Shown: piece after piece, positions 18,004 through 26,899 of the stretch | Layout of the letters: each line of letters starts with the position of its first letter | Position numbering within the stretch: the first letter of the stretch is position 1 | Source of the DNA: Bacteroidota bacterium | GTDB lineage: Bacteria > Bacteroidota > Bacteroidia > Chitinophagales > Chitinophagaceae | DNA length: 64,000 nucleotides | Assembly (NCBI GenBank): GCA_023422565.1 | Contig: JAFAGR010000038.1 | Span: 1-64,000, forward strand | Direction of reading: 5' to 3' | Program-made: the position numbers and the translations under genes | Notes under the pieces: generated by a model | Seen by the model: only the letters and a program-made list of their open reading frames with translations | What the model was told of the DNA's origin: nothing | Database searches by the model: none

Positions 18004-19326
18004 ATGACGTACAGAAAACTAATGACCGCATTTTTATTATGTGGCGCAATAACCTTTTCCTCATGCGATAAGGATGTTCCCTCAGGTTCACACACCAAAA
18101 AATTCTCCTCGGCAGTAGCCACTCAATGGTTCAAATTGCTGACGGACATTACACGCAACCGGCCTTACGTGCCTCCGCAAACCGTGCGCATTCTTTCTTA
18201 TTCCGGCCTTGCCCTTTATGAGTCTGTGGTAAAAGGTATGCCCTCTTACCAATCTATGTACACACACCTTACAGGCGATGTTATACCGTCTGAGCACCCG
18301 CGAAATTACTACTGGCCGGCGGTGGCTAACTCCGCAATTTCCAGCATAGCTCCCCGCCTGATGGCCTACTACGGCCCCAATGCATTTGAGACGGATATGA
18401 ATGATCTTAAGGAAACCTTCAACCAAATATTTCTTTCAGAGATAAGCCAACAGGAATTTGACAGAAGCGCTGCACTTGGAGTATTGATCGCAGATAAAGT
18501 ATTTGAATGGAGTAAGAGCGACGGAACGCTGAATCCGGATGGCACGCTTGCAGCCTGCTCGCCTTATACGCCGCTTGGCCAGCCGGGTACATGGGAACCA
18601 ACTCCTCCTACGTTCTTCCCGGCTGTAGGAAAATGCCAGGGAACACTGCGGACTTTTATTCCGAATGTGGTTGCCGAAATGTTGCCGCCCGCACCGCCTG
18701 CATACAGTACAGACCCTCATTCGGATTTTTACCAGGCCGCCCTCGCTACCTACACTATGCGAAATAATATGACAACGGATGATCAGAAAATCAGTGAGAG
18801 CTGGCAAGACCTTGTTGGTACAAATTACAATACACCGGCTCACGTAGTAAATCTAACGGCAAAGCTTATTGAGAATGAAGATATGAATCTTGAAGTGGCT
18901 TCGGTTTTACTTGCTCAGCAAACGATGGCGATATTTGATGCCGTGGCAAGTTGCTTCTACTCAAAGTTTCATTATAACCTGCTTCGCCCGGTTACTTACA
19001 TTCATGACGTTATGGGGCACACTTCATGGTCGGCCTCCATCTTCACGCCCCAACATCCGGCCTATACGTCCACCATGGTATCGGCAGCTGCAGCAGGGTT
19101 TTCAACCGCGGCAAACTTTTTCGGAAACAATCATTCATTCAGCGATGACTCACACGCTTCCTTGTATGGAACATGGCACTACACCAGTTTCGATGCAATA
19201 ATAAATGATGTAAAACGGGCAAGAACAGTAAGCGGAGTGAATTTTGTTTTTTCTGCCGATGCCGCTATTGAACAAGGCCAGGGGGTTGCTGCGAGGATGC
19301 GTGCGATGCCTTTTAAGAAGCCGTAA
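18004..19326 (+). CDS. Vanadium haloperoxidase/PAP2-fold lipoprotein lacking both signature histidines
   Basis: 440 residues. The ATG at 18004 gives a lipoprotein signal (LLCGAITFSSC); the longer frame from 17959 would place extra residues before it. The C-terminal half follows the PAP2-type vanadium-dependent haloperoxidase pattern: K321 in SKFHYNLLRP (R328), HPAY (from 351), and SGVNF (410-414). In the family the second motif reads SGH and the third GxH, the latter His binding vanadate. Here they read STM (356-358) and GVN (411-413), so two histidines are replaced while the framework is kept. It may be a pseudoenzyme or bind another ligand. Outer-membrane or periplasmic anchoring is inferred from the lipobox. 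Confidence 0.82.
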   Translation: MTYRKLMTAFLLCGAITFSSCDKDVPSGSHTKKFSSAVATQWFKLLTDITRNRPYVPPQTVRILSYSGLALYESVVKGMPSYQSMYTHLTGDVIPSEHPRNYYWPAVANSAISSIAPRLMAYYGPNAFETDMNDLKETFNQIFLSEISQQEFDRSAALGVLIADKVFEWSKSDGTLNPDGTLAACSPYTPLGQPGTWEPTPPTFFPAVGKCQGTLRTFIPNVVAEMLPPAPPAYSTDPHSDFYQAALATYTMRNNMTTDDQKISESWQDLVGTNYNTPAHVVNLTAKLIENEDMNLEVASVLLAQQTMAIFDAVASCFYSKFHYNLLRPVTYIHDVMGHTSWSASIFTPQHPAYTSTMVSAAAAGFSTAANFFGNNHSFSDDSHASLYGTWHYTSFDAIINDVKRARTVSGVNFVFSADAAIEQGQGVAARMRAMPFKKP

Positions 19327-19340
19327 GCCCGGCCTTTGAG

Positions 19341-19412
19341 GTTATGAGTGTGAGTTACGGGTTGTGAGGTGGGTGTTATGCTTCAGGGTATAAGGTGCAA
19401 GGAGCAAGTGAT
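19341..19412. repeat. Degenerate heptad arrays after the haloperoxidase-like gene
   Basis: Bases 19341-19381 break into units of form GTTNNGN (one unit has 6 bases). Bases 19392-19412 are three 7-mers AAGGTGC, AAGGAGC, AAGTGAT. The 10-mer GGGTTGTGAG is shared, inverted, with 9012-9039. Confidence 0.55.
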
Positions 19413-19464
19413 TTTAAATTCGCAATTTATATCCTCTTGGGAAGTACAGACTCTTTAAAAATTT

Positions 19465-19496
19465 AAAGCGCGGGTTATATGCCGGCGCTTTTTTAT
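19465..19496. terminator. Bidirectional hairpin terminator between the lipoprotein gene and recR
   Basis: AAAGCGC (19465-19471) and GCGCTTT (19485-19491) form a 7-bp stem followed by six T's on the plus strand and, on the other strand, by an AT-rich run. It ends at the recR stop codon and can serve both convergent genes. Confidence 0.65.
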
Positions 19497-20119
19497 TAAC
19501 GGGATTGCGATACGTAGCGTTCCACCGGTATCCGGTTTGAAATACTTCGGGCAAGCGTAAGCTCGTCAGCATATTCAAGTTCACCGCCGAAAGCGATGCC
19601 TCTTGCGATGGTGGTGATCTTCACGGCCTGGCCGTCAAGTTTTTTTCCGATATAATAAACTGTGGTATCGCCCTGGATGTTTGGATTAAGCGCAAAGATT
19701 ATTTCATCCACATTGCCATTTTTAACACGTTCCACCAAAGATTCGATATTGAGTTGATCGGGCCCCACGCCATCGAGAGGTGATATCACTCCGCCCAAAA
19801 CATGATAAGAACCGTTATACTGTTGTGTACTTTCAATTGCGATCACATCCCTGATATTTTCCACCACGCAGATCAGTTCTTTTTTTCGTGAAGGGTTACT
19901 GCAGATGTTGCACACCTCGGTATCGGAAATATTATTGCAAACTTTGCAGAAACGGATCTGGCTCCGCAGCGCGGAAATTGTTTCGCTGAAGTTTTTAACG
20001 AGTGCTTCTTCCTGCTTTACAAGATGAAGCACAAGCCTCAGGGCGGTTTTTTTTCCTATACCCGGTAAGCGTGAAAATTCTTTAACTGCATTTTCCAGTA
20101 AAGTGGAAGAAAAGATCAT
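19496..20119 (-). CDS. recR: Recombination mediator RecR
   Basis: 207-residue RecR, which with RecO/RecF loads RecA on gapped DNA. The N-terminal helix-hairpin-helix ([19 protein letters not shown]), the Cys4 zinc finger ([16 protein letters not shown]) and the Toprim domain ([15 protein letters not shown], then [18 protein letters not shown]) are all present, and the length is normal. The -7 element TAACTTTG ends only four bases before the ATG, so the messenger probably has almost no leader. It is flanked by a terminator downstream and an Ig-like lipoprotein gene upstream with its own promoter-like element. Confidence 0.95.
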   Translation of the reverse strand: MIFSSTLLENAVKEFSRLPGIGKKTALRLVLHLVKQEEALVKNFSETISALRSQIRFCKVCNNISDTEVCNICSNPSRKKELICVVENIRDVIAIESTQQYNGSYHVLGGVISPLDGVGPDQLNIESLVERVKNGNVDEIIFALNPNIQGDTTVYYIGKKLDGQAVKITTIARGIAFGGELEYADELTLARSISNRIPVERYVSQSR

Positions 20120-20123
20120 TCGG

Positions 20124-20131
20124 CAAAGTTA
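20124..20131 (-). promoter_or_regulatory. -7 element TAACTTTG of recR
   Basis: Exact TAnnTTTG match, separated from the recR ATG by four bases. Transcription would begin at or next to the start codon. Confidence 0.5.
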
Positions 20132-20184
20132 AACAATCTCCATGCTGCGGGCGAAGCTCAATGCCCTTTATGAAGCAAAAAAAG

Positions 20185-21558
20185 TTATAAAATAACTTCT
20201 CTTTCATTATCCCAATCCGCACGAACGGAAAGTGCGCCACCGAGTGTTACCACTTGCTCGGGTTGCTTCTTCGTATCGTAATCGCCTGCATCCCAAAGAC
20301 CGTTGCCATTGGCGTCGTATAAGATCCTGAGCTCATATTCACCCGGCCGAATCATATCGTCTTTCCAAACATTCGCGGTAACCGGAATGGAGAAAGACAT
20401 TTCTCCGCTCTTGAAAAATTGTAGCACCGGGTTTTTTGAAAGGTCGATATTATTAAAACGAAGCAATACACGACCGTAATCCGTTGGCGCAAAGGTTTTG
20501 AAACCGATCGTATCACCTGAGGCCACTTTATTCAAACTATCCCGTATCAGGCTATCGGGAATTATCAACCTGTACTCGGTATCAGGCTTCCAGTTGTACA
20601 GCAATTTCACGCGCGTAAATGAACTGTCCCACAAAGCGGCAGCAGTACCAAGTGACTGTAAAGTATCGGCAAGTTCAAAACTTATCGAATCTGAATTTGC
20701 CACAGGGTGAGTAAAGGTGAGTTCAAGCGGAGTTAACAGATCAAGTTTGCCTCCGGTTAGGTTGGTGGAAAATTTAAGGTCCTTTTCTTTTTTCGTTGTT
20801 TGCGAAACTGTAGTGGCTTCCTTTTCTTTGGCATAGGCTAGCAGGGTTTGCACGGAAGGCTGTAGCGATGAGGCGATGGCACTGTCTGCAAAAGCAAATA
20901 TCTCTTTTGACGAGTCATAGGTTTTGCTGCCGTTACCATCTTTTAAGGCATAAATCTTAAACGATCCTTCAGGAAGGTTATCGAACCGGAAATATCCGGC
21001 GCTGTTCATTCTTGCGATATAATCCGGCTTTCGGGTCTGTACTGCCGAATCATGTGCATTCATGTAAAGCATAACAAGTAAGGTGCTGTCTGCCTTTCCT
21101 GATTCGGCCATAACCACTCTTCCGCTCACGGATAATGAATCAAGAAAATCTCCGGTGGAGAAAACATAGGTGAAGCCCGGCAGGATGTTCCCTTCATTCA
21201 GGTCGCGAATGGCATTGCCAAAGTTGATGTTGTAAGTGGTGTTGGGAAGAAGCGAATCTTTCAGACGCACGGTAACCGTTCTCCTGTTGTAGGTAACTAA
21301 GGGAGATAGTTTTTGAAACGGTGAAACAAGAAGGTTAGAGGAAACATTATTCAAATCAACAAACTCGTCAAATACGAATGTGAATTTTCGCGTATTCACA
21401 TTCGTGCTTTTGTATTCAGGATCGGCTGATTCAAGTACGGGTGCCAGCGTATCTTTTGCTCCGCCAGACATATAGCCGATCTGCCCGCAACCGATCAGCA
21501 CCGAATATAAAGAGTATCCCGAAAGCAAGAACAGGAAAAGAAAGCGGGGTGATCGCAT
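20185..21558 (-). CDS. Ig-like-domain (Big_5-type) lipoprotein
   Basis: 457 residues from the ATG at 21558, with a hydrophobic signal ending in a lipobox (SVLIGC). The first domain (DTLAPVLESADPEYKSTNV, FVFDEFVDL, LLPNTTYNINFGNAIRDLNEG) is the bacterial Ig-like domain seen in a conserved Bacteroidota lipoprotein family. A middle part (GRVVMAESGKADSTLLVMLY, GYFRFDNLPEGSFKIYALKD) resembles carboxypeptidase-regulatory-like beta folds, and the end carries DANGNGLWDAGDYD, a Ca-binding-like Asp/Asn motif. The frame allows GTG or TTG starts 1-2 codons earlier. A TACCTTCG element lies at 21579-21586. Function is unknown; outer-membrane anchoring is inferred. Confidence 0.82.
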   Translation of the reverse strand: MRSPRFLFLFLLSGYSLYSVLIGCGQIGYMSGGAKDTLAPVLESADPEYKSTNVNTRKFTFVFDEFVDLNNVSSNLLVSPFQKLSPLVTYNRRTVTVRLKDSLLPNTTYNINFGNAIRDLNEGNILPGFTYVFSTGDFLDSLSVSGRVVMAESGKADSTLLVMLYMNAHDSAVQTRKPDYIARMNSAGYFRFDNLPEGSFKIYALKDGNGSKTYDSSKEIFAFADSAIASSLQPSVQTLLAYAKEKEATTVSQTTKKEKDLKFSTNLTGGKLDLLTPLELTFTHPVANSDSISFELADTLQSLGTAAALWDSSFTRVKLLYNWKPDTEYRLIIPDSLIRDSLNKVASGDTIGFKTFAPTDYGRVLLRFNNIDLSKNPVLQFFKSGEMSFSIPVTANVWKDDMIRPGEYELRILYDANGNGLWDAGDYDTKKQPEQVVTLGGALSVRADWDNEREVIL

Positions 21559-21605
21559 CAACACTAAAAAATTTTTAGCGAAGGTAATTAAACGGCATCA
21601 AGTGC

Positions 21606-24600
21606 TCATTCTTCCTCCGCTTCTTCCATTTCATGCAGGGCTACGGCAAGGTTATTATCCTTTATAAAATTGCACCAATGGCAATCTTCTTTTCCGCATC
21701 CGGTGTAAAATTCGCGGTTTTGGATCTTCTCCCAGGTGCTGACTACCTGATGGCGAACGGTTTCCGTATCTGCCGGCGAAATAACGATCTTTCTTTTCTG
21801 GTATTTTTTGTTTTTATCAGGCTCCACAAAATCAAACTCTGTACTTACCACCGTCCAATCCTTTTGCGCAGCATTTTCTACCAGCAGTTTGTAAAATACA
21901 GCCTGGCGCCAGTAATCGCCGCCGTTGGGTTGTTTATCATTTGGCGGTTCCAGTTTCGCTTTCGCATTGTCAACATTCCCGGTTTTATAATCTACTACGT
22001 TCACTTCTTTGCCGGTGAATTCAAGCTTATCGAGTTTTCCTTTTAGCGGAACGCCATCCACCACAACGTTGCGAATATTTCTTTCCACCAGTACGATATT
22101 ATTCCATTGATCGATATAGGTTTCGTAATAATTGTTCAAGGTTTCTTCGCCGTATTCCATTCTCCTGTTAAAGGCTTCGCGCGTAAAATTTTCACGATGG
22201 CGGTTCATGTACCATTTAAAGTCTTCGATCACAACTTCTTTGTCGGGGAACCTGTCGCCATTTTCTTTCATTCGTGTAAAAAGTTTTTCCACCGCATAAT
22301 GCACAGCGCTTCCGAATTCGGCAGCCTCGTTTTTGCCGGATGGAATGCGAACAAGGTTTTTATAATAGAAGCCAAGAGGGCAATCTAAGTAGTTGTTCAG
22401 CGCCGTAACATTCATTACAAATTTTGAAAGTTGCATGGTGATGAAATCTTCTTCCGCTCTTTCTATTTCAGGTGCAAGTGCGTTGAACTGCAGTTGGTCG
22501 AATTCAAACATATCGCTCTCGCTAACCTCTATCTTTTCTACGGGAAAGGAATGTTCATCCTGCACTTCAGCAAGAAATTGAGAGGGCTCTGCTTCCTTTC
22601 CGTCTTTTCTGAATTGCGTAAAGGAAAGTGTAAGATTCTTTTCAGCGCGCGTTAGTGCAACATAAAACAACCTTCGCAGTTCTTCCTCGCCTTCTGCATC
22701 ACTTGCGGCATTAAATAAGGTATCAGGAAGTTTGTAACCGCCAATGGGTTTTCTTTTCTTCTCCCACAAATGAGCATTCAATCCCGCGAAGAATACATGG
22801 CTGAATTCAAGCCCCTTGCTGCCGTGCGCGGTCAGCAGGTTCACAGCAAGGTCGTTGCCACACACTTCAACAAGCGGCAGCGCGATGCCTTCCTTTTCCA
22901 TAAGGTCGATGATTTCCATAAAGCCGCTAAGCCCCAGGTATGGGTCACGCGCAGTTTCTTCTTTTATAAAATTGAAGAAGGCCGTGAGCATTTGCATAAG
23001 CGCGATCTTATCGGAACTGTTCATGATGTAGGAAAGAATGCCGGCTTTACGTATGAGCAGTTCGAACAATTGCTGCAGGGTGAGGTTGGAAACATCAGCG
23101 ATTAGCGATTCGATCATCTTGCTGAAATTGACCAGCTTTTCATCAGGGCCTTTATCAAAAAGGTCTGCCGGCGGTTTAGTGGCCAGCTCTGCAAGCAATT
23201 TCCGGATGGATGCCTGCTCACCGTTGTAGCGCAGGTTGTTAGCCTGAACGGTCAGTTTAGCGATCTCGATAGGGTGGATGGAATAAAAATCGAAGTGCAT
23301 TATTTCGAAAAGCATTTCCTCTCCGCCATAAGGAACATCATGTTCGGCATCGAGGTAACGGAGAAGCGTAACCGCTTTTTTTATGAAGGGTTGCGAAAGC
23401 AGGTTCACGCTCCTTTTCGTGTAGTAAGGTATCTTTTTCAACCGCAGGTAACCGGCCAGTTCTTCTCCGTATTTATTTTCCCTGTAAATGACGGCGATCT
23501 TTCCCGGCTTCACGCCCTCACTCAAAAGCCTTTCAACTTCAAGGGTGATGTGGGCCATTTCGTGCGCGGGAGTGAGACAGGCCTTGATTACGGGCGGATG
23601 TTTCAAATGATTGATGGTGGAGTTTGCGGCCATCAGGTCCTTGCTTAATCCGCTCAACGAATTTATCAACCTGTCCCTGTTGCGGCTGATCAATGTTTTG
23701 GAAACATCAAGTATGGGTTGAATGCTGCGATAGTTATCCGTGAGTACGATCGTTTCAAGTGTGTCCGCATAACTCTTGTGAAAGTTCAACATGTTTTCAA
23801 TGTTCGCTCCCTGGAAGCGAAATATGCTTTGATCATCGTCTCCCACCACAAACACATTTGGCTCATCCCAATAACTGATCAGTAATTCAACAATGCGGTT
23901 CTGTGTTCCGCTGGTATCCTGAAATTCATCAACGAGTATGTATTGGTATTTTTCCTGGTAGGTTGAAAGTACAGCAGGGTTTTCTTCAAACACGCGGATC
24001 ACCCAGTTTATCATATCATCGAAATCATAACGGTTCCTTTCCCGCATCAACTGCTGCAGATTGTCGAATTCATTTACAGCAGCTACCAGTTTCTCCGCCC
24101 GTTCAGTTTCGGCATCGATCTCTTTTTGTTTAAGGTCTCCGGGTTTATTTGTTTTTGTAGCTCTCTTATAAATGTATGCATCACGTGTGGGAAGGCTTGC
24201 GAGGTATGCATCAACCCGTTCGCGGATAAAGGAGGGCGTCCATCCTTCTTTTTTCATGGTAGAAAAAAGTTGTTGCAGGTTTCTTATCTCGTAGTACACA
24301 TCGCCCCGGTATCTTTTAAGCGGATGGTTTTTTGGGAAGCGATCGATCAGGGTTTTAAATAGCTGAATGCTTTCAAGGTCTGATATTGGCTCGAGCGAAG
24401 ATTTTTCAAACAGGTGAAGATTATCCTGGATCACTTCATTACAAAATGCGTGAAAGGTGAAAATGTTCACCCTGTATGCATCGGATCCGATGAATTGCTG
24501 CAGCCTTCTTCTCATGGCGATCGCTCCGGCATCGGTGTAGGTGAGGCAGAGAATGTTCGAAGGATCGGTATCGGTTTCCAACAAGATTTTTCCGATACGT

Positions 24601-24749
24601 GCAGCAAGAATTTGTGTTTTGCCTGTTCCGGGTCCGGCTATAACCATCACCGGGCCTTCGATGGTATCAACGGCTTTACGTTGTGCGGCATTAAGTGCAT
24701 TATAAGTTTCAAGAAATTTTGCGCGTAGATTTTCACGTATGGACTGCAT
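21606..24749 (-). CDS. UvrD/AddA-type helicase fused to Fe-S PD-(D/E)XK nuclease
   Basis: 1,047 residues from the ATG at 24749. Superfamily 1 helicase motifs are clear: Walker A VIAGPGTGKTQILAARIG, DEFQDTSGTQ, GDDDQSIFRFQGA, LLTAHGSKGLEFSHVF and YVALTRAEK. The C-terminal quarter is a RecB-like nuclease: FGSAVHYAVEKL, GKLDKLE and VVDYKTGN hold the active-site acids and Lys. One Cys at DCPLGFYYK and three in GCGKEDCHWC match the four-Cys iron-sulphur staple of AddB-type nucleases. It probably processes DNA ends or blocked forks; with recR and another helicase nearby, repair is a fair inference. A longer frame to 24842 runs back through the promoter and heptad repeats and is not used. Confidence 0.92.
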   Translation of the reverse strand: MQSIRENLRAKFLETYNALNAAQRKAVDTIEGPVMVIAGPGTGKTQILAARIGKILLETDTDPSNILCLTYTDAGAIAMRRRLQQFIGSDAYRVNIFTFHAFCNEVIQDNLHLFEKSSLEPISDLESIQLFKTLIDRFPKNHPLKRYRGDVYYEIRNLQQLFSTMKKEGWTPSFIRERVDAYLASLPTRDAYIYKRATKTNKPGDLKQKEIDAETERAEKLVAAVNEFDNLQQLMRERNRYDFDDMINWVIRVFEENPAVLSTYQEKYQYILVDEFQDTSGTQNRIVELLISYWDEPNVFVVGDDDQSIFRFQGANIENMLNFHKSYADTLETIVLTDNYRSIQPILDVSKTLISRNRDRLINSLSGLSKDLMAANSTINHLKHPPVIKACLTPAHEMAHITLEVERLLSEGVKPGKIAVIYRENKYGEELAGYLRLKKIPYYTKRSVNLLSQPFIKKAVTLLRYLDAEHDVPYGGEEMLFEIMHFDFYSIHPIEIAKLTVQANNLRYNGEQASIRKLLAELATKPPADLFDKGPDEKLVNFSKMIESLIADVSNLTLQQLFELLIRKAGILSYIMNSSDKIALMQMLTAFFNFIKEETARDPYLGLSGFMEIIDLMEKEGIALPLVEVCGNDLAVNLLTAHGSKGLEFSHVFFAGLNAHLWEKKRKPIGGYKLPDTLFNAASDAEGEEELRRLFYVALTRAEKNLTLSFTQFRKDGKEAEPSQFLAEVQDEHSFPVEKIEVSESDMFEFDQLQFNALAPEIERAEEDFITMQLSKFVMNVTALNNYLDCPLGFYYKNLVRIPSGKNEAAEFGSAVHYAVEKLFTRMKENGDRFPDKEVVIEDFKWYMNRHRENFTREAFNRRMEYGEETLNNYYETYIDQWNNIVLVERNIRNVVVDGVPLKGKLDKLEFTGKEVNVVDYKTGNVDNAKAKLEPPNDKQPNGGDYWRQAVFYKLLVENAAQKDWTVVSTEFDFVEPDKNKKYQKRKIVISPADTETVRHQVVSTWEKIQNREFYTGCGKEDCHWCNFIKDNNLAVALHEMEEAEEE

Positions 24750-24753
24750 GAGG

Positions 24754-24761
24754 CAAAGATA
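24754..24761 (-). promoter_or_regulatory. -7 element TATCTTTG of the helicase-nuclease gene
   Basis: Exact TAnnTTTG match, four bases from the ATG at 24749. The heptad array 24760-24809 starts inside it and fills the place where the -33 box should be. Confidence 0.5.
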
Positions 24762-24809
24762 GTTGGTAGTTAGTCTATAGTCTGCAGTCGGTAGTCCAAT
24801 AGTCCACAG
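24760..24809. repeat. Heptad array, NNNNNAG/TAGTC family
   Basis: Seven consecutive units ending in AG or GG, of lengths 7,7,7,7,7,8,7, for example TAGTTAG, TCTATAG, TCTGCAG, TCGGTAG. A weaker related stretch (TATAGTCCGTAG) follows at about 24868-24880. The TAGTC word links it to 46047-46109. Confidence 0.65.
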
Positions 24810-24933
24810 CTTGGTAGCCGTGTGCGTGCGGCTAAATACCAATAATGTAGACTGCTTAGCGAGAACTATAGTCCGTAGGCTTCGTAGACCGCCCGCCTGA
24901 ATGACTTAGTCGGGCAGGTAAATCCTTACCTTT

Positions 24934-25590
24934 TTAACCGGGCATCCTTGTAATGTACTTTTCGATCTGTTTGATCTGATCAACAATTTGCGGGGTTGTT
25001 GGCTTGTAGTCTTTCGCCTTTCGGAAATATTCTTTGGCCGCCCGAAACTCCCTCTTGTTCATCATGATGGAGCAAAGCTGGAGGTATGCAGCCGCCTTGT
25101 TCTCTTTATCAGGCAAACCTGCCTTTATGGCCTGGCGGATATAAGACTCAGCTTCTTTCATGTTTCCTTTTTGCATGGAGATCATGCCGAGTTGAAGTTT
25201 GTTTGGGCCTTCGGCTTGTTTGGTAAGCTGGCCTCCGCCGAGAGAAATACTTTTTTTCATGTGCTTCTCCGCGGTATCGAGGTCCTGGTCGGCCATCGCC
25301 AAATTTCCCTTTAACGTATAATAAACAGAACGAACCGGTTTTATCAAAAGGCCCGGGAACATAATGCCATCAACGATCTTCTTCGCTTTTTCAAGATCAC
25401 CTTCCTCCATTGCATTTTGGATAAGCCGCATTGGGCCGAGGAGAAAATGGCCAACGAGCAAGATCACCGCAATAAAATAAAGAATAAAGGATGGCCAGAA
25501 GCTCGTTTGAACGTTCACAAAAATTGCCGCTGCAAGAAAAAGGATCCCCAGGTAAAGCCTGTACTTAATGATGAATGTCAACCACTTCAT
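24934..25590 (-). CDS. Membrane-anchored TPR protein
   Basis: 218 residues. Two adjacent N-terminal membrane helices (YRLYLGILFLAAAIFV and FILYFIAVILLVGHFLL) are followed by a cytoplasmic part with tetratricopeptide-like pairs of helices: MEEGDLEKAKKIVDGIMF, QDLDTAEKHMKKSISLG, QKGNMKEAESYIRQAIKAG and KREFRAAKEYFRKAKDY. TPR proteins serve as protein-binding scaffolds; no partner is evident here. The start at 25590 is chosen because the only longer option, a TTG at 25614, lies inside a TATCTTTG -7 element. It is transcribed away from the small membrane protein and SPFH genes. Confidence 0.8.
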   Translation of the reverse strand: MKWLTFIIKYRLYLGILFLAAAIFVNVQTSFWPSFILYFIAVILLVGHFLLGPMRLIQNAMEEGDLEKAKKIVDGIMFPGLLIKPVRSVYYTLKGNLAMADQDLDTAEKHMKKSISLGGGQLTKQAEGPNKLQLGMISMQKGNMKEAESYIRQAIKAGLPDKENKAAAYLQLCSIMMNKREFRAAKEYFRKAKDYKPTTPQIVDQIKQIEKYITRMPG

Positions 25591-25611
25591 GATCTGCAAA
25601 AATTTGGAGTG

Positions 25612-25619
25612 CAAAGATA
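25612..25619 (-). promoter_or_regulatory. -7 element TATCTTTG of the TPR gene
   Basis: Exact TAnnTTTG match, 21 bases before the ATG at 25590. Confidence 0.5.
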
Positions 25620-25731
25620 AGGGCGGGGCCGCAATTGCTGAATGGTAATTCGCCGGACGGCGCTGCGGAAAACCGCTTGAGTTAGTCGATAATATTCTTT
25701 AGTTTGCAACTGGAGAGATCTTCCATTACAC

Positions 25732-25935
25732 ATGAAACTAACTTTGCTTCGCACAGTGGCCATATTGCTGCATGCCTTTATTACAGTCCTGCTTGTATCT
25801 GTGGTGATGAAGTATGATATTACTTCATCATGGCTGGGGTTTTTCCTTTACGTGGCCGGGTGCCTGATATTATTCGGAATACTACTCTTTCATATTATCT
25901 CTTTTTTAAAATTCATTAAATCACGCAAAGCATGA
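25732..25935 (+). CDS. Small two-helix membrane protein upstream of an SPFH gene
   Basis: 67 residues made of two membrane helices (LLRTVAILLHAFITVLLVSV and WLGFFLYVAGCLILFGILLF) and a basic tail, LKFIKSRKA. No family is recognised. Its stop overlaps the ATG of the SPFH gene by four bases (ATGA), so the two are translationally coupled and probably function together at the membrane, which is inference. Confidence 0.7.
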   Translation: MKLTLLRTVAILLHAFITVLLVSVVMKYDITSSWLGFFLYVAGCLILFGILLFHIISFLKFIKSRKA

Positions 25936-26882
25936 TCTCATTTATTGTCTTCGTTCTCGTTCTGATAGTCGCGGGCGTTTTTCTCGGTGTTTTTAAAAAA
26001 TCCACTTATTATGATTCCCAATCAAGCGGCAAGTTCAGGGCTGGGGGACTAATGCGGGTGGCCGGCGTTATCCTGATCGCACTAGTGGCCGCCACCATCA
26101 ATCCCGTAAACATTGAAAGAATTGACGCCGGGCATGTGGGTATAAAAGTGAGCAACGTTGGCGACAACAGGGGCGTTGGAAAAACTGAGTATGTTACAGG
26201 ATGGGTATTATTTAATTCATGGATCTCCCGCATTTATGAATTTCCGATCCACCAGCAACATATAGACTTTGAAGCGAACGATATTGTTACGCGTGGAGGT
26301 TTTCGGGCAACTATAAAACCATCATTCAACTATTCCATTAATGCAGGGAACGTTGCGGATATGTTTCAGAACCTGAGGGTGGGTGTGAAAGAAATGGAGC
26401 AGGGCTGGCTCAAGAACGCCATTGTTGGTTCTGTAAACGATGTGGCAAATAGGTATACGGTTGATTCAATCTTTAATCACCGGGAAGAGTTTGAAGCAGA
26501 CATTGTTAAAGAATGCAACAAACGCGTTTCTAAATGGTTCAACGTTTCGCAATTGCGAACCAACATAATTCCTCCCCAGGAAATCTCTGAATCGATAGTG
26601 GCGAAAACCCGCGCGATACAGGAAGTACAGGTGGCGGAAAACAGGAGGCAGGTTGCGGTGGCCGAAGCGGAACGAAAAATTGCCGAAGCCAGGGGTGATA
26701 GTGCACAGGCCGTTATTCAGGCTGCGGGACGTGCGGAAGCTATCAAGAAAGAACAATTATCCCTCACGCCCTTGTACATTGATTACATTAAGGTGCAAAA
26801 GTGGGGCGGACAAGTGCCTACCACAGTTGCCGGCGGCAACTCAGGGTTTATCATGCAATTGCCACGGGATAGTAAGGAATAA
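25932..26882 (+). CDS. SPFH/prohibitin-family membrane protein
   Basis: 316 residues. An N-terminal hydrophobic segment and a second one (MRVAGVILIALVAATINPVNIERIDAGHVGIKV) lead into the SPFH/Band 7 domain (GWVLFNSWISRIYEFPIHQQ, TIKPSFNYSINAGNVADMFQ). A long helical part follows, typical of the family's coiled-coil (AVAEAERKIAEARGDSAQAV). Such proteins form ring-shaped membrane scaffolds that can bind FtsH-like proteases; no protease gene is adjacent here. Translation is coupled to the 67-residue membrane protein by a four-base overlap. Confidence 0.9.
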   Translation: MISFIVFVLVLIVAGVFLGVFKKSTYYDSQSSGKFRAGGLMRVAGVILIALVAATINPVNIERIDAGHVGIKVSNVGDNRGVGKTEYVTGWVLFNSWISRIYEFPIHQQHIDFEANDIVTRGGFRATIKPSFNYSINAGNVADMFQNLRVGVKEMEQGWLKNAIVGSVNDVANRYTVDSIFNHREEFEADIVKECNKRVSKWFNVSQLRTNIIPPQEISESIVAKTRAIQEVQVAENRRQVAVAEAERKIAEARGDSAQAVIQAAGRAEAIKKEQLSLTPLYIDYIKVQKWGGQVPTTVAGGNSGFIMQLPRDSKE

Positions 26883-26899
26883 TGGATGACAATGTGATG

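Noticed and set aside
24750..24842. Longer start of the helicase-nuclease gene.
   Set aside because: The extra residues are encoded by the promoter element and heptad repeats, and the ATG at 24749 starts the family-like sequence.
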